Virus record (IMG/VR): IMGVR_UViG_3300021519_000078 | Location: 1 to 23,260 of that record | From: a virus | DNA length: 23,260 nt | Direction: 5' to 3' (one strand) | Part shown: piece by piece, positions 1 to 4,443 of the stretch | How positions within the stretch are numbered: the stretch's first letter is position 1 | How the letters are laid out: the number at the start of each line of letters is the position of its first letter | Position numbers and translations under genes: made by a program | Notes under the pieces: generated by a model | Database searches by the model: none | The model's input: only the letters and a program-made list of their open reading frames with translations | Told to the model about the DNA's origin: nothing

Positions 1-256
1 CAGGCACATGAAGAATGCCGCATTCAAGCATTTCGCCACTTTCGTGAACAAACATGGTTTCCACCATTACGCCGTTTTCGCAGTCATAGCATTTTTGGAT
101 CAGGGCTATGCCGTTGTCGTTTAAGCCGGTAATGACGGCCTCAACGCAAGCAGCCAGGTCAGCATAGCGGGATTTAAAATGCGGGTTGGTGGATGATTTG
201 AGGGCAGGGCCAAAGGCTTTTTGTGCTTTGACCAGAGCTGTTGCAATTTGTTTCAT
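1..256 (-). CDS. ERF-family single-strand annealing recombinase, N-terminal part (cut by window edge)
   Basis: The first 85 codons are visible, read leftward from the ATG at 256. The N-terminus reads MKQIATALVKAQKAFGPALK, followed by SSTNPHFKSRYADLAACVEA and a stretch containing LNDNGIALIQ. This is the conserved opening of the ERF superfamily: a helix with a KAQKxF motif, then NPxFKSxYADL, then the segment leading into GIAxxQ. ERF proteins anneal complementary single strands and promote phage recombination or genome circularisation in the cytoplasm. An AAGGAG ribosome site lies about six bases upstream. It is the last visible gene of a leftward operon of four. The C-terminus lies outside the window, so length and integrity are unknown. 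Family assignment is confident; the exact subfamily is not determined. Confidence 0.9.
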   Translation of the reverse strand, partial: MKQIATALVKAQKAFGPALKSSTNPHFKSRYADLAACVEAVITGLNDNGIALIQKCYDCENGVMVETMFVHESGEMLECGILHVP

Positions 257-265
257 GTTGTCTCC

Positions 266-499
266 TTAATAAAATTTTGGGCCACAAGTCACATCCACCA
301 GCGTCTCGGCGGTGTAACCATTGATTTTGCGTTTACCGTAGATCGTAATTGCGCGCAAACCATTCTTTTCGCACTGCTTAATTGCGTCTATGACTTCATT
401 CCTGCCCATTGGTTGGATGTTTTTGTCCATGATCAACGTCTGGGCTGTCTCTGGGTCGCTGGCGCAAGCTGCCAGCAAAAGCAAAAGGATGTAACGCAT
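266..499 (-). CDS. Small predicted lipoprotein, 77 aa
   Basis: The N-terminus, MRYILLLLLAACASDPE, is a short type II signal peptide: a positive residue, a run of leucines and a LAAC lipobox with the lipidated cysteine at residue 12. The mature part of about 65 residues is soluble, has one further pair of cysteines (QCEKNG and VTCGPKFY), and no family I recognise. A GGAGA ribosome site precedes the start. The start overlaps the stop of the upstream 38-aa gene (TAATG), and the stop is ten bases before the ERF start, so it belongs to the leftward operon. Early-expressed phage lipoproteins can act in superinfection exclusion; that role is inference only. It is not positioned like a spanin subunit, since no endolysin or Rz gene is nearby. 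Confidence 0.8.
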   Translation of the reverse strand: MRYILLLLLAACASDPETAQTLIMDKNIQPMGRNEVIDAIKQCEKNGLRAITIYGKRKINGYTAETLVDVTCGPKFY

Positions 500-615
500 T
501 AGGGTCTCCAGATAAAAAGGTCAAGCAAAACCACCACGATGGCGGCGATTGAAACAATCCACAGGGCGACTTGCGCCCAATCGGTGGGTTTGGTGTATTT
601 TTCAATGTCAAACAT
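499..615 (-). CDS. Single-pass membrane microprotein, 38 aa
   Basis: This short gene starts at the ATG at 615 and ends in TAA that overlaps the ATG of the lipoprotein gene. The product starts MFDIEKYTKPTDWAQVALWI, continues into a hydrophobic segment (VSIAAIVVVLLDLFIW, residues about 21-36) and ends in RP. It therefore looks like an N-terminal cytoplasmic or amphipathic stretch followed by one transmembrane helix. An AGGAAT ribosome site is placed well upstream. The tight coupling to genes on both sides supports translation despite the small size. No homolog is recognised. Together with the next gene it makes a membrane-protein plus lipoprotein pair. Confidence 0.7.
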   Translation of the reverse strand: MFDIEKYTKPTDWAQVALWIVSIAAIVVVLLDLFIWRP

Positions 616-624
616 GGCTATTCC

Positions 625-855
625 TTATACGCACAATGGCGCAAATTCACGTTCAAGGGCGGCAATAACAGTGGCAGAAAGCACGTTATAAAGTTCGGTT
701 GTGCCAAGGTAGGCGTGCCACAGGTTGCCGGTAAAAGGGCAAAAATAGCAATCAAGGGGGGCGGTTAAGTCATCATGTTGAATAACAAGGTGCTCAAGAC
801 CCTGGTCAATCATGATGTGTGCGTCTACGGCTGGGAGGGTTGCAATGTGTTTCAT
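625..855 (-). CDS. Hypothetical protein, 76 aa, first gene of the leftward operon
   Basis: The frame begins at an ATG preceded by AGGAAG (good Shine-Dalgarno, spacing about six). The product begins MKHIATLPAVDAHIMIDQGL and is slightly acidic, with a central LDCYFCPFTGNLWHAY segment. The CxxC pair (residues about 36-39) might bind metal, but no second pair is present. I do not recognise the family. It ends ten bases before the start of the 38-aa membrane protein, and it is the first gene after the divergent control region, so it should be among the earliest leftward products. The start is supported by the ribosome site; no better upstream start exists in frame. Confidence 0.65.
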   Translation of the reverse strand: MKHIATLPAVDAHIMIDQGLEHLVIQHDDLTAPLDCYFCPFTGNLWHAYLGTTELYNVLSATVIAALEREFAPLCV

Positions 856-901
856 GTTTACTTCCTAAAAGACCCTATGCGTTGTGCTGGGGAATAAATG
901 T

Positions 902-977
902 ATTGTTAAGCAAACTAAACAATAATTGTATAGGTGTTTTCCCTAATCTATTTAAATTGTTAATCTAGCTTTACAAT
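902..977. promoter_or_regulatory. Divergent early control region with two 22-bp operator-like inverted repeats
   Basis: Two 22-bp imperfect palindromes lie between the leftward operon and the Cro gene. The first (902-923) has arms ATTGTTAAG and CTAAACAAT; the second (956-977) has arms ATTGTTAATCT and AGCTTTACAAT. Both begin ATTGT and end ACAAT. Their centres are 54 bp apart, about five helical turns. A further ACAATAATTGT palindrome overlaps the right arm of the first site (919-929). This is what is expected of Cro/CI operators. The second site contains TACAAT (972-977), a good -10 box placed so that transcription would begin at the Cro ATG. The leftward promoter probably overlaps the first site, but its boxes are weak by eye. 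Confidence 0.65.
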
Positions 978-983
978 ACCCGC

Positions 984-1139
984 ATGACCAAACAGCAATT
1001 AACCCAGTTGGCAGGCTCACAGACTGAGCTTGCAAAGATTCTTGGCATCAATCGGGCGGCAGTCTGCCAGTGGAAGACTGTGCCAGAGCTGAGATTGCGG
1101 CAATTAAAAGATTTAAGACCCCAGTGGTTTACAACTTAA
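984..1139 (+). CDS. cro: Cro-like helix-turn-helix repressor, 51 aa
   Basis: The product is MTKQQLTQLAGSQTELAKIL followed by GINRAAVCQWKTVPELRLRQ and a short tail. Residues 13-31 form a helix-turn-helix (QTELAKILGINRAAVCQWK), and the VPELRLRQLKDLRPQW ending is typical of P22-type Cro proteins. It would bind the inverted repeats just upstream and control early transcription in both directions. There is no Shine-Dalgarno sequence before the ATG (TACAATACCCGC precedes it), and the TACAAT -10 box ends six bases upstream, so the mRNA may be leaderless. No CI partner lies in the window; one could lie left of the ERF gene. The HTH fold is clear; Cro rather than another small regulator is inferred from size and position. 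Confidence 0.8.
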   Translation: MTKQQLTQLAGSQTELAKILGINRAAVCQWKTVPELRLRQLKDLRPQWFTT

Positions 1140-1155
1140 CAGAACCATGTATAAT
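1128..1155 (+). promoter_or_regulatory. Strong sigma70-type promoter TTTACA-16-TATAAT
   Basis: A -35 box TTTACA (1128-1133, five of six consensus bases) and a perfect -10 box TATAAT (1150-1155) are separated by 16 bp. The -35 box lies inside the last codons of cro and the stop codon sits in the spacer. Initiation would fall at about 1162, exactly at the first base of the first RNA hairpin. It is the best promoter match I can find in the window. Confidence 0.7.
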
Positions 1156-1560
1156 CCAAACCGTCTAGAGTGGCATTTAGACGATGAATCGACAGAGAAC
1201 CCCGCAGAGTACTGTGTGGTCTTGCAAGGTGGCAAGCGTGACTTTTGTCGATTCAATCGTTTAGCTGCTGCTCTCGCCAAGAGCCAAGACCACAGAGCAT
1301 TTTGCGGGGTTTTTGCTTTTGGACAACGCAATGCGGTACGTCAGTGGTTGCGTTTGAGATATCCCGATACACGAGCAAACCAGATCGGGGAGCGTGGGCT
1401 TAGTCCTAGAGCGCGGTGGTTGAAACAGTCTGGGACAGTGCGAGGCGATGACATGGCTCCGAAGAGCAACATCGAGGCACAGGCGAACTTTGATTTTGAT
1501 CACGGTAAGGCTGTGCTTTGCTCCAACATTCACCAAAGAGCAATAAGGGAGAAGAGATGA
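1147..1560 (+). CDS. Doubtful open frame, 137 aa, overlapping the structured RNA
   Basis: The frame is open from an ATG that sits inside the -10 box region (TATAAT begins at 1150) and ends in TGA overlapping the ATG of the next gene. There is no ribosome site at this start, and the first half is the structured RNA, so the first ATG is unlikely to be used. The product is basic, with no recognised domain. A shorter in-frame start exists at 1453 (MAPKSNIEAQANFDFDHGKA, then a short tail), preceded by GAGGCG. The only supporting point is the ATGA junction with the next gene. The 1315-1556 part otherwise shows no convincing gene, and includes paired segments at 1352-1389. I regard this as more likely noncoding than coding. 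Confidence 0.25.
   Translation: MYNPNRLEWHLDDESTENPAEYCVVLQGGKRDFCRFNRLAAALAKSQDHRAFCGVFAFGQRNAVRQWLRLRYPDTRANQIGERGLSPRARWLKQSGTVRGDDMAPKSNIEAQANFDFDHGKAVLCSNIHQRAIREKR
1162..1314 (+). ncRNA. Candidate structured phage RNA, about 150 nt, with promoter and terminator-like end
   Basis: Complementary segments account for much of this stretch. P1 pairs CGTCTA (1162-1167) with TAGACG (1178-1183). P2 pairs GAATCGACA (1186-1194) with TGTCGATTC (1246-1254), and can extend by ACGAT/ATCGT with a bulged A. P3 pairs AACCCCGCA (1198-1206) with TGCGGGGTT (1303-1311). P4 pairs TGTGGTCTTG (1215-1224) with CAAGACCACA (1285-1294). P5 pairs GCTCT (1270-1274) with AGAGC (1280-1284). P3 and P4 nest, with a purine-rich internal loop, and P3 runs into five T's like an intrinsic terminator. 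P2 crosses P3/P4, so the RNA either forms a pseudoknot or switches between two folds. A strong promoter lies directly upstream. I recognise no known RNA class. It could be a trans-acting regulator or an attenuator for the genes downstream. Confidence 0.65.
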
Positions 1561-1904
1561 CAAACTTTGAACAATTCTGGGCTGCATGGCCTGTTAGTAC
1601 ACGCAAGGGCGGCAAGTCTGATTGCCTAAAGCGGTGGGAAAAGTATTATTGTGATAGCTGTTGCGACCAAATTATTAAGCACATCGAATGGATGAAAACC
1701 ACCGACCAGTGGCGCAAAGACGGCGGTGCATATATACCCTCACCCGCTGTTTACCTTAACCAACGCCGATGGGATGGCGCTGAGATACCTGAAATTAAAA
1801 AAACCGTCCACATTTTGGACAAGCTGGCAGAAGAAAGAGCAAGGGCAGTTCCTATGCCTGCGGAAATAAAAGCCCGCCTGGATGCGTTGCGGGGCAGACG
1901 TTGA
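1557..1904 (+). CDS. Phage replication-type protein (replisome organiser C-terminal-like), 115 aa
   Basis: The product begins MTNFEQFWAAWPVSTRKGGK and has the spaced pattern FW-x2-WP-x3-RKGGK-x2-C-x3-W, then HIEWMKTTDQW, then GGAYIPSPAVYLNQRRWDGA. This FW..WP...K ... YIPxPxxYLNxRRW arrangement is found at the C-terminus of phage replication-initiation and helicase-loading proteins, where it precedes a variable tail. Here it stands alone as a small protein with no N-terminal winged-helix domain. I chose the ATG at 1557 because AGGGAG lies six bases upstream; an upstream start would put the extra residues in front of the motif. It follows cro and the RNA and precedes the methyltransferase, a usual place for a replication gene. 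Partner and exact role are inferred. Confidence 0.6.
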   Translation: MTNFEQFWAAWPVSTRKGGKSDCLKRWEKYYCDSCCDQIIKHIEWMKTTDQWRKDGGAYIPSPAVYLNQRRWDGAEIPEIKKTVHILDKLAEERARAVPMPAEIKARLDALRGRR

Positions 1905-2806
1905 ATGAGCTGGCTCTTTTCGCAGGCGCTGGTGGAGGAATACTTGGCGGCAAACTCCTTGGTTGGCGAACCGTCTGCGCCGTTGAGTGGGAAGCCTACC
2001 CAGCAAGCGTATTGTGCGCCCGACAAAATGATGGAATTCTCCCGCCTTTCCCGATTTGGGATGACGTTCAAACCTTTGATGGCAGACCGTGGAGAGGAAT
2101 TGTTGACGTTGTTTCGGGAGGATTTCCATGCCAAGACATCTCAGCTGCAGGAAACGGTGACGGACTTGACGGAGAGCGATCAGGAATGTGGCGAGAAATG
2201 GCACGGATTATTGGCGAAGTTCGACCAAGATACGCATTTGTGGAGAACAGTCCAATGCTCGTTACTAGAGGACTTGAACGAGTCCTTGCAGACCTTACCG
2301 CAATGGGGTATGACAGTCGGTGGGGAGTTGTATCTGCTGCCGACATTGGTGCAAACCACCAAAGAAGAAGAATCTGGATTGTGGCGAACTCCAGATACTG
2401 GCGCAGGCGGGACAAGCGGATTACTGAAACAAGGGAAAACTCACAGGCAGAACGGGCAATCAATTCAAATCAGGTTGGTAGACCAAGTGAACAATCCGCA
2501 TTTATGGCCTACACCGAACAGCAGGGATTGGAAAGACAGTCAGACAGCGGGAAACAGGAAATCGCCTGGGCTGGGAGTAGTGGCGCATTGGCCCACACCT
2601 CAAAGCAGAGATTACAAGGGCAGCAGTGGCAGAAGCCTCAAAGGGATGGAATGCGATTTGCCGACAAAAGCTGGTGGTCAATTGAACCCAACGTGGGTAG
2701 AGTGGCTAATGGGGTGGCCGGTCGGGTGGACAGACTTAAAGCCATTGGAAACGGGCAAGTCCCATTGTGCGCAGCAACAGCATGGAGAATCCTAAGTGAA
2801 TCATGA
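1901..2806 (+). CDS. dcm: DNA (cytosine-5) methyltransferase, 301 aa
   Basis: The cytosine-5 methyltransferase motifs are in order: motif I FAGAGGG (7-13, SAM binding), motif IV GGFPCQDIS (73-81, catalytic Cys77), motif VI ENSPM (115-119), motif VIII QRRRIWI (154-160) and motif X IGNGQVP (282-288). The enzyme transfers a methyl group from SAM to C5 of cytosine in a target site, probably to protect phage DNA from host restriction. The recognition region between VIII and X is short (about 120 residues) and polar, so the target cannot be read from sequence. No restriction partner is nearby. The start is TTG at 1901, overlapping the previous stop; no ATG is available before motif I. GGA and AGA codons are noticeably frequent, and the second frame across the gene is entirely open (see next entry). 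Confidence 0.93.
   Translation: MNELALFAGAGGGILGGKLLGWRTVCAVEWEAYPASVLCARQNDGILPPFPIWDDVQTFDGRPWRGIVDVVSGGFPCQDISAAGNGDGLDGERSGMWREMARIIGEVRPRYAFVENSPMLVTRGLERVLADLTAMGYDSRWGVVSAADIGANHQRRRIWIVANSRYWRRRDKRITETRENSQAERAINSNQVGRPSEQSAFMAYTEQQGLERQSDSGKQEIAWAGSSGALAHTSKQRLQGQQWQKPQRDGMRFADKSWWSIEPNVGRVANGVAGRVDRLKAIGNGQVPLCAATAWRILSES
1905..2795 (+). CDS. Out-of-frame overlapping ORF inside the cytosine methyltransferase gene, 296 aa
   Basis: A second frame, offset by one base, is open for 296 codons from an ATG at 1905, directly after the previous stop, to a stop 11 bases before the methyltransferase stop. Random sequence would give about 14 stops here. The product has three WxTP-type units: LWRTPDTGAG (159-168), LWPTPNSRDWKD (200-211) and HWPTPQSRDYKG (228-239). 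It ends in a tryptophan-rich LNPTWVEWLMGWPVGWTDL (260-278). From memory, phage proteins with very similar layout (GEPSAPLSG near the start, WPTP units, the same C-terminal motif) are widely annotated as hypothetical. The C-terminal motif is read from the same DNA that encodes methyltransferase motif X in the other frame. It is either a true overlapping gene or a stop-free shadow maintained by methyltransferase codon choice; sequence alone does not decide. Confidence 0.45.
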   Translation: MSWLFSQALVEEYLAANSLVGEPSAPLSGKPTQQAYCAPDKMMEFSRLSRFGMTFKPLMADRGEELLTLFREDFHAKTSQLQETVTDLTESDQECGEKWHGLLAKFDQDTHLWRTVQCSLLEDLNESLQTLPQWGMTVGGELYLLPTLVQTTKEEESGLWRTPDTGAGGTSGLLKQGKTHRQNGQSIQIRLVDQVNNPHLWPTPNSRDWKDSQTAGNRKSPGLGVVAHWPTPQSRDYKGSSGRSLKGMECDLPTKAGGQLNPTWVEWLMGWPVGWTDLKPLETGKSHCAQQQHGES

Positions 2807-3078
2807 AAGACTTGTTGCAAACTCAATCCTTAGCCGACTTAAAGACGGCGAAGAATTTAGCCAATCTGTCATCCGAACAGCGCTTATTGATGCTGGAGAC
2901 CTTGCGCCAGACCGAAGCGAGGGATTGGATCAGGCGCTACAAGAAGAAGATTCAAGAGGAGGGGAAAGCCGCAGCATCAGCCTGGTGGCAGAAAACCTTG
3001 TCAGACGTAGTAAAGCGGCGTGGGCAGAAAGCTGCTGATGACTTACGAAAGCGCATGAATGAGGGCGGCAAAAATTGA
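2803..3078 (+). CDS. Hypothetical helical protein, 91 aa
   Basis: The ATG overlaps the methyltransferase stop (ATGA). The product begins MKDLLQTQSLADLKTAKNLA and is strongly helical and basic, with a tail rich in K, R and A (YKKKIQEEGKAAASAWWQKT, then VVKRRGQKAADDLRKRMNEG). It carries no motif I can name. Proteins of similar size and composition follow methyltransferase or replication genes in other phages, from memory. A second open frame over the same bases (2796-3038) has no ribosome site and less plausible composition, so I left it out. The last 20 bases overlap the nuclease gene that follows. A DNA- or protein-binding accessory role would fit the charge but is a guess. Confidence 0.65.
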   Translation: MKDLLQTQSLADLKTAKNLANLSSEQRLLMLETLRQTEARDWIRRYKKKIQEEGKAAASAWWQKTLSDVVKRRGQKAADDLRKRMNEGGKN

Positions 3079-3346
3079 TGCAAATCACGAAGCGGTGGTC
3101 ACGGCTCTACGGGCGGCTGGCGCTACGGTGCAGTCTTTGGCTGGTGTTGGCAAGGGTGTACCTGACTTGTTGGTGGGCTATCAAGGCCAGACCCTGCTTA
3201 TGGAGGTTAAGGACGGCTTTAAACCGCCGTCTAAGAGGTCTTTAAACGAAGACCAGCTAAGGTGGCATGGAAGATGGAACGGGGGCGCATTGGCGGTTGT
3301 AGACAGTCCTGATGGGGCTTTGAGAATGATCGGGGTGCTGAAATGA
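3059..3346 (+). CDS. VRR-NUC-like PD-(D/E)xK nuclease, 95 aa
   Basis: The compact product has the VRR-NUC core: GVGKGVPDLLVGYQGQ (residues about 29-44) followed by LLMEVKDG (46-53). PD and ExK form the metal-dependent nuclease signature, and the preceding helix (NHEAVVTALRAAGATVQSLA) supplies the usual start. The downstream segment RSLNEDQLRWHGRWNGGALA is also typical of phage members of the family. Such proteins cleave branched or flapped DNA, including Holliday-type junctions, in recombination or repair. It lies next to NinB and the YbcO-like gene, the usual recombination block, and its stop overlaps the NinB start (ATGA). The start overlaps the previous gene by 20 bases; no alternative retains the first helix. 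Preferred substrate is unknown. Confidence 0.85.
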   Translation: MRAAKIDANHEAVVTALRAAGATVQSLAGVGKGVPDLLVGYQGQTLLMEVKDGFKPPSKRSLNEDQLRWHGRWNGGALAVVDSPDGALRMIGVLK

Positions 3347-3621
3347 GAAGCCTTGAGCAAAACCGCCTAATGTGGGCAAACCTTGAGGACATTGCCCAGC
3401 AAGTGGTCTGGCATGGTTTAAAGTTGGACAAGCACGAATGGAAAGACGTATTGACGGCGGGGTTAAAAAAGCAAAAGATCGTGCCAGGCATCGAGGGCGG
3501 TTTTGTGGTCATTGGAGCAAGGACAAGCAATATGAGCATAGCTGAGATGAACGAGCTGATTGAACTGGCGACCATGTTTGGCGCACAGCAAGGCGTTAAG
3601 TTCAGAGCACTCGAGGAATGA
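3343..3621 (+). CDS. ninB: NinB-family recombination mediator (lambda Orf type), 92 aa
   Basis: The sequence follows NinB: MRSLEQNRLMWANLEDIAQQ at the start, then W-x-D-x2-TAGLKKQKIVPGIEGG (about 35-53), then FVVIGARTSNMS and a final helix ending ELATMFGAQQGVKFRAL. Lambda Orf/NinB binds single-stranded DNA and SSB and helps load recombinase or annealing protein, so it would work with the ERF protein encoded on the other side of the operator. Length is shorter than lambda Orf (146 aa) but usual for the compact phage version. ATGA overlap with the nuclease and a short overlap with the zinc-ribbon gene (ATGA at 3618) indicate a single translationally coupled unit. Confidence 0.85.
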   Translation: MRSLEQNRLMWANLEDIAQQVVWHGLKLDKHEWKDVLTAGLKKQKIVPGIEGGFVVIGARTSNMSIAEMNELIELATMFGAQQGVKFRALEE

Positions 3622-3803
3622 GATGCCCAGAATGCGGCACATGGACGATAGTCAAAGAAACGCGAACAAGCACCGGCAACACGCGCAGGCGGCGGCTGGA
3701 ATGCGCTAACGAGCACCGATTCACCACACTGGAGACAATAATTGTTTCAAAAACACGAGTACATCCGATCAAAAAAACTGCTAAAACTGGTTGCGGGGCT
3801 TGA
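3618..3803 (+). CDS. NrdR-like zinc-ribbon protein, 61 aa
   Basis: The product begins MRCPECGTWTIVKETRTSTG, then NTRRRRLECANEHRFTTLET. This resembles the N-terminal zinc ribbon of the repressor NrdR, with CPEC, the RRRR run and RFTTLE, but the second metal pair is C-A-N-E-H rather than CxxC, and the ATP-cone domain is absent. Putative metal ligands are Cys3, Cys6, Cys29 and His33. Small stand-alone ribbons of this kind are common in phage recombination blocks and may bind nucleic acid; function is unproven. The start overlaps the NinB stop by four bases. Its last 62 bases overlap the YbcO-like gene in another frame. Confidence 0.7.
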   Translation: MRCPECGTWTIVKETRTSTGNTRRRRLECANEHRFTTLETIIVSKTRVHPIKKTAKTGCGA

Positions 3804-4095
3804 TTGCCAAGCCTGTGGATCAGGGCAAATGGTGCAGGCGGCACATACAAATTGGGGTGGGGGCAAGGGTAGGGGCGTTAAGGCTGATGACAATCTGGTG
3901 GCTGCGCTGTGCCTTAAATGCCATTACGAGATCGACCAAGGCAAGGATTTGACTAAGGAAGAACGGCAAGAAAAATGGCAGCAAGCCCACATTGCAACGG
4001 TTGCAAAACTTTACAACCAAGGTTTATGGCCTGTTGACGTACCAATTCCAGCGTTTACAATAGAAGCGCAGTTGTCTCCTTTAGAGGGTCTGTGA
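3742..4095 (+). CDS. YbcO-like (DUF1364-type) putative HNH-fold nuclease, 117 aa
   Basis: The protein has a pattern of two zinc-type pairs around a histidine core: CQACGSG (residues about 22-28), VQAAHTNWGGGKGRGVKADD (31-50) and ALCLKCHYEIDQGKDL (55-70). The AH ... GKGxGxKADDxxxxALCxxCHxEID order is that of DUF1364/YbcO proteins, which adopt an HNH-like fold and sit beside NinB in lambdoid phages. The start is TTG at 3742, six bases after GGAGA; the first internal ATG would remove the first cysteine pair. It overlaps the zinc-ribbon gene by 62 bases. The TGA stop lies inside the loop of the following terminator. It is the last gene of the early operon. Confidence 0.75.
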   Translation: MFQKHEYIRSKKLLKLVAGLDCQACGSGQMVQAAHTNWGGGKGRGVKADDNLVAALCLKCHYEIDQGKDLTKEERQEKWQQAHIATVAKLYNQGLWPVDVPIPAFTIEAQLSPLEGL

Positions 4096-4107
4096 CCCTC
4101 TTTTTTT
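4083..4107 (+). terminator. Rho-independent terminator ending the early operon
   Basis: AGAGGGTC (4083-4090) and GACCCTCT (4094-4101) form a perfect 8-bp stem with a TGT loop, followed by a run of T's to 4107. The stop codon of the YbcO-like gene lies in the loop, so termination is immediately after translation ends. Confidence 0.92.
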
Positions 4108-4128
4108 GAGAGCTAATAAGTCTGAGAG

Positions 4129-4413
4129 TTGGTGGGTATGAAGTCGGTCATTTGGCCTCTGAGGTGCGGTGTCTTGCAAGCCAGCCAAACCCAAGCCATT
4201 CATCCCGATGCTCCATGCGGATCGCAACCGCAACAGCTTTCAGACTTGTTGGTGAAAAATGAATCTGTAACGGGTAATGTGCCAAAGAACCTTTCAGCAG
4301 GGCGCACATTGAAAGAGCACGTAGCCGCCGACCAACAATCAACACGCATGGGGATTGACTCTAGGGACTACTGGGGTAGCGCAACAGTCCCCAGCCGTGT
4401 TGGTTCTGTGTAA
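4129..4413 (+). CDS. Possible small ORF, 94 aa, in a structured interval
   Basis: A TTG-initiated frame runs from 4129 to a TAA at 4411-4413. The product contains QTQAIHPDAPCGSQPQQLSD and a later KEHVAADQQ, with no motif I can assign. There is no clear ribosome site. A second frame across 4131-4266 reads HLASEVRCLASQPNPSHSSR and then MRIATATAFRLVGEK before stopping. I have an unverified memory that this second reading occurs in annotated enterobacterial prophages near small antisense-RNA and cell-division-inhibitor loci. Having two plausible-looking readings suggests conservation at the DNA or RNA level instead of coding. The whole stretch 4108-4498 has no other gene. Treat this coding call as weak. 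Confidence 0.3.
   Translation: MVGMKSVIWPLRCGVLQASQTQAIHPDAPCGSQPQQLSDLLVKNESVTGNVPKNLSAGRTLKEHVAADQQSTRMGIDSRDYWGSATVPSRVGSV
4340..4402 (+). ncRNA. Long stable hairpin in a gene-poor interval
   Basis: CAACACG (4340-4346) pairs with CGTGTTG (4396-4402), and inside it TGGGGA (4349-4354) pairs with TCCCCA (4388-4393), with a 2x2 internal loop (CA/GC) between. The 33-base apical part can add GGGACT/AGTCCC pairing as an alternative. Two smaller hairpins precede it: TGCGG/CCGCA (4216-4232) and ATGTGC/GCACAT (4277-4309). No T-run follows, so it is not a terminator. It may be part of a larger structured transcript covering about 4130-4490. Confidence 0.45.
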
Positions 4414-4431
4414 CGAAACTGTACGCCAGAT

Positions 4432-4443
4432 ACCTGATCAGGT
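4432..4443. promoter_or_regulatory. Perfect 12-bp palindrome upstream of the 118-aa gene
   Basis: ACCTGATCAGGT is self-complementary and is flanked by CAGA on the left and TCTG on the right, giving an extended inverted repeat across about 4427-4450. It lies 56 bases upstream of the next ATG. It could be an operator or the stem of an RNA hairpin. It also contains TGATCA, so a restriction or methylation site is possible. Confidence 0.35.

Noticed and set aside
396-611. 71-codon leftward frame over the 38-aa and lipoprotein genes
   Set aside because: No ribosome site; it conflicts with two better supported, coupled small genes.
1740-2204. Antisense frames over the replication and methyltransferase genes
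   Set aside because: They mirror codon bias on the coding strand and lack ribosome sites or recognised motifs.
2796-3038. 80-codon frame alongside the 91-aa gene
   Set aside because: It has no ribosome site and its start lies within the methyltransferase; the other frame has an ATGA junction and better composition.
3910-4020. Classical HNH homing endonuclease
   Set aside because: The CxxC ... AH ... CxxCH ... ID order fits YbcO/DUF1364 next to NinB, and no intron or intein boundaries are visible.
4340-4402. Group I intron core (GGGACTA ... AGTCCC resembles P7)
   Set aside because: Only about 15 bases separate the two strands, too few for the P3 and P8 elements, and the flanking conserved core is missing.
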